NCBI GenBank assembly: GCA_001939145.1
Contig: LSRX01000258.1
Location: 213,509 to 277,508 of the forward strand
Origin: Symbiodinium microadriaticum
Taxonomy: Eukaryota > Sar > Dinophyceae > Suessiales > Symbiodiniaceae
DNA length: 64,000 bases
Reading direction: 5' to 3'
This document shows, in pieces, positions 47,582 through 60,951 of the stretch. Each line of letters starts with the position of its first letter. The first letter of the stretch is position 1. Both the position numbers and the translations under genes were made by a program. The notes beneath the pieces were generated by a model. That model searched no databases. It worked only from the letters and a program-made list of their open reading frames with translations, and was not told the origin of the DNA.

Positions 47582-50500
47582 GTTCCTGACGCAGGACGAT
47601 ACGGAGAAGAACCTCACCCAGCTCACCAAGGACGGGAGCTCAGGCGTGCTGCTTGGAAGCCTAAACCCTAAACGGTGTAGGGTTTAGGGTTTAGGTTTTA
47701 GGGTTTAGGGTTTAGGGTTCTAGGATACCCTAAACCCAGGGTTTATGGGGTTTCGGCTGAGGTACCCCTGGAGCTGAGATTCCTTTCTACTGCGGAACAG
47801 CGGTGGGTTTCGGCATACAGCAGAAAATACGGGGCGCTTTGCTTGGAAGTAGGTTCAGAGCTTTCTGTGACTCTTGTTCTAGTGGCATGAGGCTTCGTTA
47901 CCTCTCTTTTTTTCTTCTTTCTCTCTCTCTCTCTCTCTGTGTCCCTGTTGCTCGACTTGTTGATAAGACGGCTTCGTTGGAAGTCTTGTAAGGCTTCTTA
48001 CAGGACCCGTGAGACTGTTGAACATGACTTACAAAAGCCTAAATTCTAGACCCTTCCCGGGCCCTTAACTTTCTGGTCTGAAAATGCGAAACCCGAAGCC
48101 TGACTCCCAGGACCGCTAAATATAGCCCAAGCCCTAAACCACGAACCCTTCAAACCCGGCATAGAGCCCTTATGCATGCCTTAAGGATACAGCGTTAACC
48201 TCTAGCGCCATTTTAGAGAAAATGTAGAACCCTTGCATATCCCGTAAAGGTATACCCTCGCAGACAGCCTTACGGGACAGCCACGGCCCTAAACCCCTGA
48301 ATTCCCATTAATGTCAGCGCCGAAACCCCTAAATCCCTAAACCCTCTAAAACTCTTAAACCTTAAAAACCCTATAAGCCCCTAAACCTTGAAACCCGCAG
48401 GACAACCACAGCACCATCGAGAAACTTCAGGAGGAGAGGCGCGATCTCCGATCGAAGGTCGAGGAGCATCGGGGCTTGCTGGGATTTTTAGGGTTTAGGA
48501 TTAAGGGGATGGAAGTGCAGTCATGAGAGCTGAAACTCCATATGCTCAGACCTTCAGGCGATTGCACAAGTCCCGATGCAAAAGTTTAGGGTTTAGGTCA
48601 GAGTCTGGGTTTAAGGGGGGTTTTAGGGTTTGGGGCCTAGGGTGGGCTTAGGGATTAGGGTTTCATGGTTTAGAGTTTGTCTAGGCCAGTTGCAAACGAA
48701 TTTATGCGCAAGGTTCAAAAACACCACATGTTCTGACACTGTCACACTTGCGACAACCCAATTTCCTTCGCGGGCGAGACAGCGACCGAGAGAGAGAGAG
48801 AGATTGAGAGAGAAAGAGAGAGAGAGAGAGGAAGGTATCATATATTATGGCCTTAGCGTTTGGGTGATTGATGTTCGCTCTTCACTCCCCGCACAACCCG
48901 ATCAAAAAGATCGGGTGGGCATTTTGCCCGGGGACGGTGACACGTCCCCATGCCCGGGAGAGAGCGAGAGAGAGAGAGGAAGGAAGGGAGGCAGTAATGG
49001 GACCCGGCTTTGAGGGGTTTGGCAGAGCCCCCTCAATATCCTCCTTCCTCATAGTCCAGACAAGCGAGCATGAGATGCCAGTTAGAGCCGCTCGAATCCG
49101 ACAGAGCCCCAACCGCAAAGTTGACCAGCCTCATTCCGGGAAGGCGAGTTGGTAAGTCACTCCCGAAGCCTTGCCGTAGCCTAAATTTGCTAAGCATTTC
49201 CACATCGAGGAGCTCAAATTTTCGAACGGTGGCGGTGGCGCACGTCGTCAGGCCTCTCCATCAAGCTCATTTTCTAGGATTTGTTCGATGTTGTGGAGCA
49301 TTCTTATGAGTTCTCATGATTTGAGTTTAGGGGTTTGGGGTTTAGGGTGTCATAGAGGCTAGGGCTTGAGGTTTAGGGTTGAGGCTTTTTAGGGCTCGCA
49401 TTTCAGGATCTGAGCGTCAACTTGTACTCCAGGTTTGGGGTTCGGGGGTTTTAGGCTTCCTGCTCTAAACCCCACGCCCCTGGCGTCTGACATGTGCTGC
49501 CTTGCGATCCGGGGGAGACGGAACCCTATGCTGTAAAGCCTTACACGCACACGTCCTCAGCTAGTGGGACTCGCGCTTTTCAGGAAGTGCGTTAGTGAAG
49601 TTAGCATAACAGGGAGACATATGGTAATCGTCTCGCTGTCCTTCTTTTTAGGCCTCTACCCTAAATCCTAGGCCCTCAGGAACGGGGACCTCCGAATCTC
49701 GGAAGCCCAGAGCTCCACGGAAGCTACCAAGAGGCCATCGATGACTTTGAGACCCACCTGGGAGAAGCTACAGAGCTGCTTGGGCGTAGAGTTGAGAGAT
49801 GGTTCCACGGGAGCTCTAGGGTTCAATATATGGGATCCATCGGGGCTTCTAGAAAGGGTACTATAATCGGGTTCCATAAAAGGGATCTCTAAGGGCTTCT
49901 AGATTCTAGGCTTGAGGGTGGAGGGTTAAAGACGGCATGAGCGACATCTGCGCATGGCTCGTTGTGTAGACCATGAGCCTGACACTTAAACGCGATTGCT
50001 ATGAATGAGCTTGGTTTCAAGTTTGCTGGTGTCTTGTGAAGAGCTTGAGATTCCAGCTTGCCGAACACCCAAAGTCCGTGCTGAAAAAGGGTGGAGGGTT
50101 GGTTGGGGCGTTGGGGGTTATTTGGCGATTGGCGTTGCCTCTTCAGGCCTGTCGTTCGATCCTTGGAGTTTGTGCGGTCACTAGGTCACTTCTTGTTCTG
50201 GTTTAAGGTTTAGGGTTAAGGGCAGTTTTGGGAGGGTAGAGGCTTCAGGAACATTGCATGGGCTTTTGTGACTCCAACAGGCATTTACTGCCATCCTGGC
50301 TGTCATGACGAGACCATCAGCGAAACTATTTCGAGCACTTGGTGTTGGGTGATGTATTTGTTTATCCTCGCCTTGGCATGATGATGTTGCATGTCTGCAT
50401 GGTGCCACAGAGGGCGCAGGTCCAGCGTTTTCAATAAAAGGGTCTGCCTGGAACTCCCTGCTGGTTGACACGCGCTTGTAATCAGTTACAAAAGTTTAGC

Positions 50501-53500
50501 ATGAGACTCCCATGTCAGAATATTGAAGACTGAGCGATGATGAGCGAGTCCAAAGATTCATGCACGAAGTCTTAAAGAAGTGCCGGAACCCGAGATGATA
50601 CCAATTTGCAAACTACCCCCGGCCGCAGACTCCAGCTCCCACACTCTACACCACTTCGGATAGGTGTGAATGACTCTGTGAGCTCAGGAAGTGCGAGCGC
50701 AACCGTGGCAAGTATGAGCGCCTGGCTCGGTGTCCCGGCTCCCGTTTCAAACCGCTGTTGACACGGTAGAGAGGTCGTTTATCGAGGGATGTAAGAATTT
50801 CAGGTTCAGGGTTTCGGGGAGTCATTGGGTCTCTGTAGGGTTTAGGGTTTAAGAATTCACCCGTTTTTCGGGCCTACCTGCAGCATCTGGGGCCCTCATG
50901 AGGATTGCAGGCAGGGTTCCATGCAGGCTGCCTATCCGCAGGGCCTACGTCTAGCCAGTCCTGCTAGGTACCCACGATCCTCGATGTAGAGAGAAACGCC
51001 TGACTCCGTGTGAGAGAGAGGCCGCTAACGAGTAAGCAGTGTAAAAGGCACTGCAAAAATCTAGTGCAGCAGGTGTTGTTTGGCAGGTCATCCAGGACAC
51101 TAGGACGCCAAGAGCCGGCACCGGCAGCAACGAAACGCATTCTAGTAGAGCCCGAAGTTCGAAGGGGTGTGGTGGATATAGCGGCAAGATTCGGAAAGCT
51201 TCACGACGAGCCAAACATCCCACCTCCCGAAAGAAACTTGAGGCATGGTGCACTTTTCAATATGTGCGCCTCGCAGAAATAACACCACGTCAGTAGTAGT
51301 CAGTTTTCAGCACCCGACCCCGCTGTCGATTTGCTTCAGCCGAGGATGCTCATTGATGTGAAGGCGTGCTGCTAGTTGCAACTAGCTTTAGGTGAGCACT
51401 GCGTGTGTGGTTTGGGTTTCAGGAGTGTCAGGAGGTTGAGTTCAGGGATGCTCGAGGGCTACTTGTGGCAATGATGCATCTGTTGCCATGCTTTATGCAA
51501 CTGGCAACCGATCCGACACCCTGAACGCAATTCATGCACAGAGATAAGCACGAAGCGACAGGCTGGCATCAGTCATTTGGCCGAGATGCGCGCCAGCACT
51601 TTGAGCTCGAGGGCTTGGGGTGGGTCTCGGGTTGAAAGGCCATTCGGCATAGTTCGCTGACATGTACGGCCCTAGCACATGTCTAGGAGGTTACGACGTA
51701 GAGCTACAGCTTACAGTGTTTAGGGGGGGCAAGACGGCTGTGCTTGTGGCGCAGCGAGAAAGTCACGCATTTGCCAAGCCGAGAGGCTCCATATATACGA
51801 TCATTATGGAGTTAGATGCCAAAAGACCATGCATATCATGGGGTTTCGGGGCTTTCAAAGAGCCTAAACCCTAAACCTAATTCCACAGTGGTAGTATATA
51901 CGGAGACTCTTCGTTACAGACCGGGCATGAACGGAATGTTGAGATTCTTGAGGCATGACGGCTGACAGTATTGTCCCTTGGGGTTCAGTGTACATGATTA
52001 CCCACTATTTACTGTAGTGCACCCCGAAATCCGACTCTGATTGTTAAGGCCGCTAATTACACTCTGAGGCATGCGCCCCTATTTGCATGTCCCTTCTTTT
52101 GGTGGCTTGTACTCTGAGCTTTAAAGCCCGAAGCCCTTAACCCCTTAACCTAAAACCCTGTAAACCCGAAAAGCCCCTTTCAAACAAAAACAAACCTTGC
52201 AACCTAAAGCGTTGAAGCCCTACTCCCTAGGAAACTTCAGCCTATCAAGCTGGATGGAGAGGTGACTCAGCCGAGTCTTGCTGGCAACTTAGCGGTTAAA
52301 GGGCTCAGCGTTCAGGGAATTGGGGGTTCGGGGTTCAGGGTATAGGTTTGCCAATGCTGGCATGTGTGAGCGCTGTGCGAGAGCCCGAATAGGAGACAAG
52401 ACATGGGGTTAGGCTAAAGGGTTCAATGTTTAGGGTCGCAAAAGGCGTTGGATTTAAGGTGTTGTGCAAGAGTTTGTTGGTGGGGTTGCAGTGAACCTTG
52501 AGGAATGGGCTTACCGGTCGGTTGTCATGTCGCCCGTCTGACGTCGCAGAGGTGATTATCAGCAAGCAACAGCACAAGCAGACAACCTCCCCAGACTCCA
52601 TTCTAGTCGAGCTGCAGGTGAACATTGGTTGAAGCCCGGAGGCCTGATAATCTCAGCCTTCAGGCCTCTAGCCTTACAAGCCTTTCACTCTGAGTCATAG
52701 GTTCTGAAGTCACGACTCAAAATGTCCGGAACCATCCGGAACCAAACAAGCCTTGCTCTTGCCATTCTTGACGAACGGAGGATGGAGATGAGCGATGAGA
52801 CCGTGGAAGAGGTACTGCAGGAGAGGTCTACGTACTCCTTCGAATTACTTAGTCGGCGCAATGGCGCCAAAGCAGCGGCGGTGTGTTGTAGTAGTAGCCT
52901 CAGTCGTAGTACTAGCAGGCAGTAGGCAAAGAGGCAGTAGGTAGTTGTCAGTAGGTAGCACGCAGTAGCTAGTGCCTCCTGGCAGTAGGTAGCAGGCAGT
53001 GGGCAGTAGAAACCTAGCAGTAGAGGCAACAGCCGTTGTCGTCGTCTCTGGTGTTTTTTGAAGATGCCGGAGGATTGTTGCAGAAGCTACTGGCGCACAG
53101 AATCCGGAGCCACGTTTTTGGGATCTTGCATTTAGGGTTTAGGGTTTAGTGTTATTCCGGCTCTAGGGTGCTGGGCTCTAGGTGCAAAGGGGTTTGAGGT
53201 TCAGGCTTCAGATTTACGGCGCTGAGGTCCGCGCTTGGGGCGGCTTGTTTGAAGATCTTCTATAGGGGTTGGAAAAATTACCAAGAATATTCCTTAGGGT
53301 TCCTTACTATGACTAGAGCATAATAATATATACCCTGGGGTTCTTTATCAAACCCAGAGTATAATACGTACCCCAAAAACCCTATTCTACAGTGGTTATT
53401 ACAGGGCCCTACATGAACCTCCGCGGCTGAAGGAGTGCGAGAAGAAGATCTCCAAGCTCTTAGGCTCCTCGCAGCAAAGCACTTCGGGAAGTTTAGGGTT

Positions 53501-55894
53501 TCAAAGGACTCCAAAAGTATGTAGAGTAGTAGCCTTTTAGGGTTTAGGGTGACCCTAACAGTATATAGAGTCATAGCCTTTTGAAGGCGTTGGCCCATTG
53601 ATTTACCTACTTTTGGCGGCTTAGGTAGAGTTTGTCCCCCACTTTCCGTACCGCCTCAAGGAGCCTACGCTCCCGAAGTTTGAGTTTCGTGTCCCTAAGC
53701 CCAACGCCAGCAACACAGCCTAGCATCCACAGCCCAAACCTTAAAACTTGAAGCCAACTTCTAGAGAGCATAAGGGATTAGGGGTTACGGTAACACTCTA
53801 AGACTTTAAGGCCCAGGCCCAGAGCTTGGATGGTCAGGCCTGAGCTGTATAGGGTACAGTTTGTACTCGTGAGGCTTCTTGAAATCTTCATGCATCGTAG
53901 AGTGGCTTGCCAATTTTGCGATTCCATACTTCCCCTAAACCCTAAACTTACTCGTCCTTAGCCTCCCGAAGTAGCCGCCTGAGCCCGAAGTCCCTCCTCA
54001 ACCCTAAACAGAAAGCCTCTGCCTTTTTGTTAATGCATTTTTGGCGGGAGGCCTGACGGCTCGCTTCGAGGCTGGCGTGTGCTGGGCGTTTGGTTCTGGA
54101 TGTCTGTGTTTAGGGGTACAAAGGTTGCAAGTTGTCTGCGCATCATCTATGGATTTCAGATGCAAAAAGAATGTCTTAAGCATTTGATAGTTGCACAATC
54201 AGGGTTTCAGGTAGTGGTGGTATATATAGCACCTTGCAGCACCTGCAGTAGCAGCAGTTAGGAGATCAGGAAGCACTGCCTCTGCTTCTGCTTGTCTTGT
54301 CGGGTGGTTCAAGGTATAGGAGGCTGGGTTTGGAGACCACAGAGTCATTGGCTCGGGGCAGGACGTCCCTTCAACAGGCTCAGCGAAAAGTGAGTCCCTG
54401 AATGGATGGTGGTGCCTCCCTAAGCCCTAAACCTCTTCATGCAGCACTTAACATGGGCTTAAGGACCCCCGGGTCGGCGTGATCCCTGACAAGGAAGTCA
54501 GCGAACACCAGCGTCAAATCGACGAGGAGCGATACGAAGAGACACTTGGCTGTCCGAGGGTCGAGTGCTTGGCTTTCAAGCTTGGGCTTACGGTTTAAGG
54601 CAGGATGCATTCTTGCCAGGGGTTTCGGAGTTTCAGGGCTTCAGGAGCAGCACGATCCATTGTTTGTGTCATCCTGTCTTGATAGCTAGCGCCGGCCCAC
54701 TACTGGAAAGCCCTAAACCAGAAACAAGCCCCCATGACGGCCCATGACCCTATTGTAATTCTCATCAGGCCAACGGACACACTCTCGCCGGGAGAGTCCG
54801 AGAGGGATTGAGCCGAAGTTAAACTTGCAAGGCCCGAAACCGTGCTGTCACACATCGCGTGCCTGTTATGTAGACCAATCCCGTTGACCAGAGCACAAGC
54901 ATCAAGAACTGTACTCAACCTTGGGTACCCTAAACCCGGAACCCTAAACCCCTAAACCCTAAACCCCTAAACCCTGAACCCTAACTGAAGCCGAGGAAGC
55001 TGATGATGAGGAGCCAGTCGGAAGCTGCGGGCTCAGGTTGTTCCACAGGAACACACCCAGAGGTACTGGGTTACATGTAATGCTTAACAGATGGGGCTTA
55101 CGGGAAATACTGAATACTATAGTTAGCAGTGATACTTGTGTAGCGTCTTCTTCTCTTCCTTGGTGGCCGTGTTACTGTTTGTCTTTGATGATCGGCTGCG
55201 TCTTGTCATCACTTTGCGGAGACTCTAGGGAATTCCGGAGGCTCCTCCCTGGTTCATGACGGGATGCTTTAGAGTGATGGAGAACATGTTCTGGGGTTCT
55301 GGAGCACCATATACTTTAATACTGTTTTGGAGACCTGTTCCTTAAAGGAACCATTATGGCGTAAAAGTTCATGCGTTGTTGCTCCCTGATTTCTTCAAAG
55401 CCCAGCAAGGCTCCCGGAAGCAGATCCTACGTCAGATCCGAGTAACCAGAGAAACCTCAGCAGTCGGGTTGCAGCAGACATAGGGCACTCAAGGGTTTTG
55501 GGTGAATAGCTGGGGTCTCAAGCCATGCGCCGCTCGGACTGTGCCCTCATAGCCCTTCCTTTCTACATCTAATGTAGGGGCCTTAATAATTACCAATGCT
55601 ATTTTGGGAGTTCCTCAGAGTTTAACGGGCCCCAAAACCCTACTCTAATTATTAAGGCCCCTACATCTACCTTCGAGGCGAGAATCAAGCTCACAGACAA
55701 AGAGGAGGATAACGAGGACGACGACGACTTCGAAGAGGAGCCCAGGGTCCTCGCATGGAGAGTGGAAGGGGTCGAGTTTGGGAGTGAATTCTTCTTGTGG
55801 TATGCCGTAGCCCATGATTACTATATATAACAATGACGATTGAGCCAGATATTTTTTAATATAGAAGTATCTATCCATCTATATATCTATGTGT

Positions 55895-55928
<34 letters not shown>

Positions 55929-56766
55929 GTACACTTATCTCGAACTAGTGAGGCGATGGACTGGCACAGGCTGGCGTGCAGAAGCCTCCGGTTCTTCAGA
56001 TGGCCTGCGACGTTTTCAAGGGAGGGATGCCCTCGGCTCATTTGTGTGTGGTTTTAAGTTTGCCACGTTTTGCAAGCCCAATCCCTGAAAATCTAAGTCG
56101 TACGACAACCTGCTCCAAATCGGAGATGGTTGCAAAGGCCAAAGCCTGGCCCGCAAAGCGGTTCGCAGGAGATGGATGAAGATGTCTTCAGCCGAAAGCA
56201 GGCCGAATCCTAAGTATCGAGGTTTCATATTCCGGGTTTAGGGTTTAGCGTAGAAAGTTCATTAAACTCGTGTTGGGGTTTTCGGGCTGGGCTGTGAGTT
56301 TTAGACTCTCGGTTGCAAGTTTGTGTCGAGAGCTTTGGCGCTCAAGTTCGTCGGTCAGGGCTCAGGGATGGGCTTCATTCATCATACTCCCTGCAGACCT
56401 TGTGATGAAGGCTTCAAGTTCGCGAAGATTCCCCACGCCCCAAAGGGAAATCCTACCGCGCTGACGCACGGTTTAGGTGTTTAGGGTGCTGGGGACTTCT
56501 TTCTACTTCACTTCCAGGGCATGACTTCCAACTTCCGGGCTTCTACCGTACTGCGACTTAGTATGCAAACCTCCAGCTGCTGTCATATTTCCTCTTCTGG
56601 CTCATTGCAATGAGGGCTGGCCTGTTTTGCGATATCACACCTTCCTCCAGACGGTGCATGTACTAGAGCATGCGAAGAATATGTTATAAGTCATAACGTA
56701 TAACAAGTTAACAATTACAGGTATACATAGAAGTAGACCTAAATATATACATAATTGAGCAAATAA

Positions 56767-56797
<31 letters not shown>

Positions 56798-58620
56798 CAC
56801 ATCTATAAAGTAAATATACTGTCAAACAGACGTGACTAACCTCGGCATCCTTCCCTCGCAGGCAATCCAAAACAGCGAGCAGATCCTGGAGAAGCACCAG
56901 ACAAAGAACCGGCAAAAGGCCTACCTGGACCCTTAAGAACCTCCAGTTTTGGGGTTGCGTATTATGGTTTCCTTATATAGGCCCTTAAAAAGGTAGGTTC
57001 CTTTTGGGGTCTAGGTAGACCTTAAACCAGACCTACAGAGACACATCATTAGGGAGAGTAGTGGTTCAGGGTTTAGGGCTCTCCCTGAAACTAGGCTGTG
57101 GCCTAGGCCCAGCGCGGGCGTGCGAGTCGAAACCCCACCCTACGGGCATATTGTCTGAGTTGTGAGCGCCGAAACCCTAACCCCAACCGGCCAAACACTG
57201 AAGACGATCCCACCCTCAACAAGAACAGCTCGTGTGCGACGATTTGAAGAAAGCCCAAAGCCGGACAACCTAAAGGCTCCAAGCCAATCGGAACCCGAGT
57301 CACTGCTTCATTCATCGAAGCATTTGCAGGCGCCTTACCTGAAAAACCTTGAAACCCCAAACCCTTGCAGTCCCAGAACAAACCCTCGAAGCCCGAAGTC
57401 TTTCGGAGTCTTCGACGCTAAACCTTGACCCCTAGGCAGGAAGCCCCATAATCGTTTGTGTCACGCCGACTTGCACCTATGGTTTTGGATCCTCGCCTGG
57501 CTTGTCCCAGTTGTGAGTAAACCCTGACCCTAAGATAGACGACCGACGTGGAGTTGAAAACTACATACTGCTAGGTTTGCGATAAGCCTACTTCCACGAG
57601 TTGGACCACGGGTTGAGGGTTCTTGGTGCTAGGATTCCTTCTGCTGTATTTAAGCACAGGCAGATTGTGACGTTTCAACTTTCTAGCCTCTATCTTTGCT
57701 TAATTACACTACCATCCTAAAACCCGCCCCTGAAACCAGCATTGGCGTGGCCTTTCCGGTGCCGAATTCCAGAACGGTAGTCTGTATGGGCCCTCTAGCC
57801 TTATTTGTACACCCCAAACCCTAAACCCAAAGCCTTAAGCCCTAAACCCTGGGTAGGTCTTTTGCATGCTGAAGCTTTGCAGGTTCAGGGAGCAGCTCCA
57901 GAGTCGAATTGATAACAGAGCGCAATCAAGCGCGTTTCGGGTTTTTAGCGAAAGAGGGTTTGTAGGAGTTTAGGTTTTAAGGTTATGGGGATTTAAAATT
58001 TAGGGTTTAGGATTTAGGAGTTTAGAGCTTGGTTTGCGACCTTCGGTATTTAGGTTTAGGGTTCGCCGGTTCCTGGTATATGCATGGCCAAGGTGAAAGG
58101 AGGGTTCCTTACAGCTACAGTAGCAATTGCCACCAACTTGGGCAAGCTCGCAAGCAGTGTACACACGCGTCGACCCCGAGAAACAGGTACGTGAGCAGAT
58201 AGCTTCAGATGATCATGCTTAGGTGCCGACGTGTACCTGTAGCTACATTTATCCCATTGATATTTGCACTTATATCTATACACGCATGCTGCCTTAATTA
58301 AATAGAGTTCGTTATAACTTCATTTTGCAACCTTGCAACCGTCCCAGAGCTCTGACTCTCTCGGTTCTCGCGAAGCGGGATTTTTCAACATCAGGGGTAT
58401 AGTAGTATAGTAATGGACTCCATAAGGTTGTTGTGTCAGGGCTTTGCATCCTCCTTCGCGGGCATTCGTAAGGGGCTTCTTAAAAGTTCGATTACCTTCT
58501 GAACAGTTTCCATACCATAAGGATTCGACTAAGCTTGTGATGTAATGGTATTGGCGCGCCCTGTGTTCGGACACCACCCAAATGACCTGAATAAAGACAC
58601 ACCCCATCATATCTTTGTTC

Positions 58621-58692
<72 letters not shown>

Positions 58693-58882
58693 CATACATA
58701 CGTACATACATACATACATACATACATACATACATAAACATGTATACATATACACATATACACACTTTCCTCTCCGAAAAGACCCCAAGATACTAGCCGA
58801 TGGTAAGTTCGTTAATGACGGCTTATCAACCCCTAAACCTTGAACCACCCAGCTGCAGGGCAAGGGCAAGAAGAAAGACTAA
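47582..58882 (+). CDS. ODAD3: ODAD3/CCDC151 homologue, 3' exons to the stop codon
   Basis: Exons 47582-47630, 48401-48463, 49210-49251, 49734-49774, 50688-50729, 51165-51197, 52231-52261, 52552-52610 (or 52613), 52781-52820, 53433 to about 53462, about 53661-53705 (or from 53625), 54464-54538, 55678-55746, 56862-56918 and 58859-58882 (TAA). They encode FLTQDDTEKNLTQLTK, DNHSTIEKLQEERRDLRSK, ELKFSNGGGGARRQAIDDFE, KCERNRGKYERLARGVVDIA, KLQPIKLDGE, MEMSDETVEEVLQECEKKIS, LPKFEFRVP, an acidic run EEDNEDDDDFEEEP and a basic end GKGKKKD. The acidic stretch followed by a lysine-rich tail matches the ODAD3 C-terminus. The join between 53462 and 53661 does not work with a G-starting donor, so one small exon or a sequence error remains there. 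The whole protein is about 515-525 aa, close to the usual 550-600. Confidence 0.82.
47910..47942 (+). repeat. (CT)n microsatellite
   Basis: CT run in ODAD3 intron 47631-48400. Confidence 0.9.
48786..48832 (+). repeat. (GA)n microsatellite
   Basis: GA run in ODAD3 intron 48464-49209, with a second shorter run near 48958-48980. Confidence 0.9.
53261..53414 (+). mobile_element. MITE-B copy 3, diverged
   Basis: Right arm ccctattctacagtggtt followed by gggccctacat matches MITE-B; the left arm (tataggggttggaaaaatta) is eroded. Ends 18 bp before ODAD3 exon 53433, again in the acceptor region. Confidence 0.6.
55572..55666 (+). mobile_element. MITE-B copy 1 (TIR ATGTAGGGGCCTTAATAATT)
   Basis: Arms atgtaggggccttaataatt and aattattaaggcccctacat form a perfect 20-bp inverted repeat. 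The element is flanked by ctacatct-like sequence on both sides. It ends 11 bp before ODAD3 exon 55678-55746, so its right arm overlaps the splice-acceptor region. Confidence 0.85.
55868..55930 (+). repeat. (ATCT)n microsatellite
   Basis: Tetranucleotide run in ODAD3 intron 55747-56861. A further CA/TA run lies at about 56768-56805 in the same intron. Confidence 0.9.
58617..58740 (+). repeat. (CT)n-(TA)n-(CATA)n composite microsatellite
   Basis: Located near the 3' end of ODAD3 intron 56919-58858, upstream of the last coding exon. The rest of that intron holds C-rich telomere-like sequence (about 57160-57440) and G-rich sequence (about 57930-58080), but no recognised gene. Confidence 0.9.
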
Positions 58883-59950
58883 TCTCCTCTGGCCAGGTCG
58901 TGAACTTAGCGAGGCGGTGTTCGTAGGGGTTTTGGGAGAGGGTCGTTTCTGATAAGCAGTTGCGCGATGGTTCTATAGTAGCTGCAGGTTTATGCCGGTT
59001 GCCGGCTTTTGCGGTAATAGTTTGGCATCAACGACCCTGTTGTTTTTCAATATGTAGTTTGTTGACAGCTTTCATTGATGCGGGGGTTTGCCGGCTAGAG
59101 TTGGAGGGTTCAGGGTCGCATATGAGAATGTGCAGCAAGACGTCCAGGCTCTGCTAAGATTGCAGCAGCAATGTTGTGGAAGGCATGGTTCGCGTCAAGC
59201 TGTGCCCGTTTCCGAGGTCGCACTTACTCTTCGAGGTGCCCTTATGGTACTTGAGAGCTTTGGACTCGCGGCCTGTGCATTAGGTCCGGGTTGTAGGTTT
59301 TGTAGGAAGTAGTTCCTTCTGCTTGGAGATGTCGCGCACATGTTTGACACACTTCCTGCTGTGGGGTAGCGTTTGCTGATGTTTTGTATTGGACCTACCG
59401 TCAATGTACGTGCTGACAGTCCCGAACATTTCACAGATGCGCGACTGTCTCAGACAAGCTCTTGATTTGATGTGTCTTACCTGGTACGGGTGGACAAGGT
59501 ACACGACATTGCAGTTTCTTTGTTTCGGGCCGCTAGGCCTCTCTACATTTGAGCAGAGAGGCTGGAGGCCAATTTCACCGTGGTGCTGTTGCCGAGGGCA
59601 TGTTCGGGCACGGAGGCCTCCGGACATCCAACAGTCCAAAATCCCCCCAAATGAGCCCTCGATCGAAGGCTTGAGCCTCAAGATCTTGAGAGTCAAAAGC
59701 TCGCAACACCCAAGCCCGAAACCCTACATGCAAATCCCCAAACTCTTAAACTCTATCTTGAACCCTATAATGGCTTGTCCGAGTTGTAAACCCTATAATC
59801 ACCCCTCCCCCCCCTCACCCCAAAGTCCTTAAACAAAAAGAGCAACGCACTTTAAATCAGCTACAGCAAAGGCTTTGGACTGCCCCAGCCTTAAAACTCA
59901 AAACCTCGAACGCGCACCCTATGTAAGCTTTTACATCCTGTATCTACTTA

Positions 59951-60025
59951 GTTCTCTAAATTAGGGTCCCTTCTTAAATCCCCAAAATAGTACGGCACCC
60001 TTATAAAAGGGACCCAAGAGTTCTT
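59951..60025 (+). mobile_element. MITE-E copy 1 (TIR GTTCTCTAAATTAGGGTCC)
   Basis: Left arm gttctctaaattagggtccc, right arm gggacccaagagttc, about 75 bp. In the ABCA intron. Confidence 0.6.
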
Positions 60026-60129
60026 CAAACAAGGACCTATAGCAGGGATCACCTCAGGCAATCCACACTCCACCATTCCCAACACCCTTGCCGCCCCCGT
60101 TCGACCGGAAAAATGGTTTCATAGCACCC

Positions 60130-60225
60130 ATACCAAACCCTAAACCTTAAACCCTATAAACCCTAAACTTTAAACCCTAAACCCTATAAACCCTAAACCC
60201 TATAAACCCTAAACCCGAATCCCCA
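60130..60225 (+). repeat. CCCTAAA/CCCTATAAA block
   Basis: Alternating ccctaaac and cctataaac units in the ABCA intron, in the C-rich orientation. Confidence 0.8.
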
Positions 60226-60429
60226 AACAAATCAAGCCCATGGAGTCTCCTGCGGCTTGCACAGAGCCACCCGGACAGCTCCAGTTTCGGCAGAATTCGC
60301 TCGTCTTGTCTCGGCCTGAGGGCCCGAACCTCTTAGGTACCTGCCAGGGCCCCCCAAGGGCCCTTTAATAGAGCCCTTATGGTCCTTAATAGTGGGCATT
60401 TAGGGTATATTAGAGGGTAGTTGGGGGGT

Positions 60430-60535
60430 CTAGGTGCAGTCTCCATTGTAGTTCCTTTGTTTTGGTTTAGCCAAATCTATATTAAGGACCCTAGAAGGTA
60501 ACCCCAAAAAGGAACTACAAGGGAGACTATAGGTA
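60430..60535 (+). mobile_element. MITE-A copy 4
   Basis: Arms taggtgcagtctccattg and acaagggagactataggta around a core with attaaggaccctagaaggt. In the ABCA intron, 417 bp upstream of exon 60952. Confidence 0.75.
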
Positions 60536-60640
60536 AGGGTTGAGGGATCCAACAGTCCCCGGATTTCGAAAATCCCGCATGTGCTTGAAACTCCCATATC
60601 CAAGACGGTGGGCTGCTAATCCTTTTCAGGGACATGGGTC

Positions 60641-60730
60641 GTTCTCTAAGTTAGGGTCCACGTCAGGGTCCTCTTCGTAAGGGTGCCGCCTTTTCTGGGG
60701 GTTCCTAAAAAAGACCGGAATTTAGAGAAC
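60641..60730 (+). mobile_element. MITE-E copy 2
   Basis: Left arm gttctctaagttagggtcc and right arm ggaatttagagaac; internal gcgtcagggtcctc-like sequence. About 610 bp downstream of copy 1. A related unit seems to start at about 63915 and runs to the window end. Confidence 0.6.
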
Positions 60731-60951
60731 TGCCTGGTATACATGCTTGGGTAGCTACTCGGGCCCTCCATCTGGGCCTTGCTGTGAAACTGAGCTAGCA
60801 GAGAGGGCAGTGTTAGCAATTCATCGCCTGCTCCTCGGAGACTTTACTAATTTAGGGGTTTAGGGTTTCGGGTATTACAACTGAGGCCTTAACTGATGCA
60901 TGCACGTGTTCTGTTCTCTGTTTGCTCCAAAGTTTGTAGACTTTCACCTAG

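Larger units (their letters stand above)
10750..60951 (+). other. About 50 kb ABCA intron hosting ODAD3 and FKBP
   Basis: A GA donor follows codon K of LELEDQK, and the AG|G acceptor lies before ELTL, phase 0 on both sides. Contained inside on the same strand are the ODAD3 homologue (13022-58882) and, within one of its introns, the FKBP-TPR gene (17206-31646). 58883-60951 holds no recognised gene: a G-rich tail, an unidentified open stretch (about 59088-59312), C-rich telomere-like runs at about 59700-60225, and MITE copies at 59951-60025, 60430-60535 and 60641-60730. Confidence 0.6.

Noticed and set aside
57879-57950. Exon-like FREQLQSRIDNRAQ segment
   Set aside because: Starts in phase 2, whereas the ODAD3 exons on both sides (56918 and 58859) require phase 0.
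59088-59312. Open frame with ENVQQDVQALLRLQQQ
   Set aside because: Could be another decayed repeat-protein fragment; the resemblance is too weak to call and no start, stop or splice context supports it.
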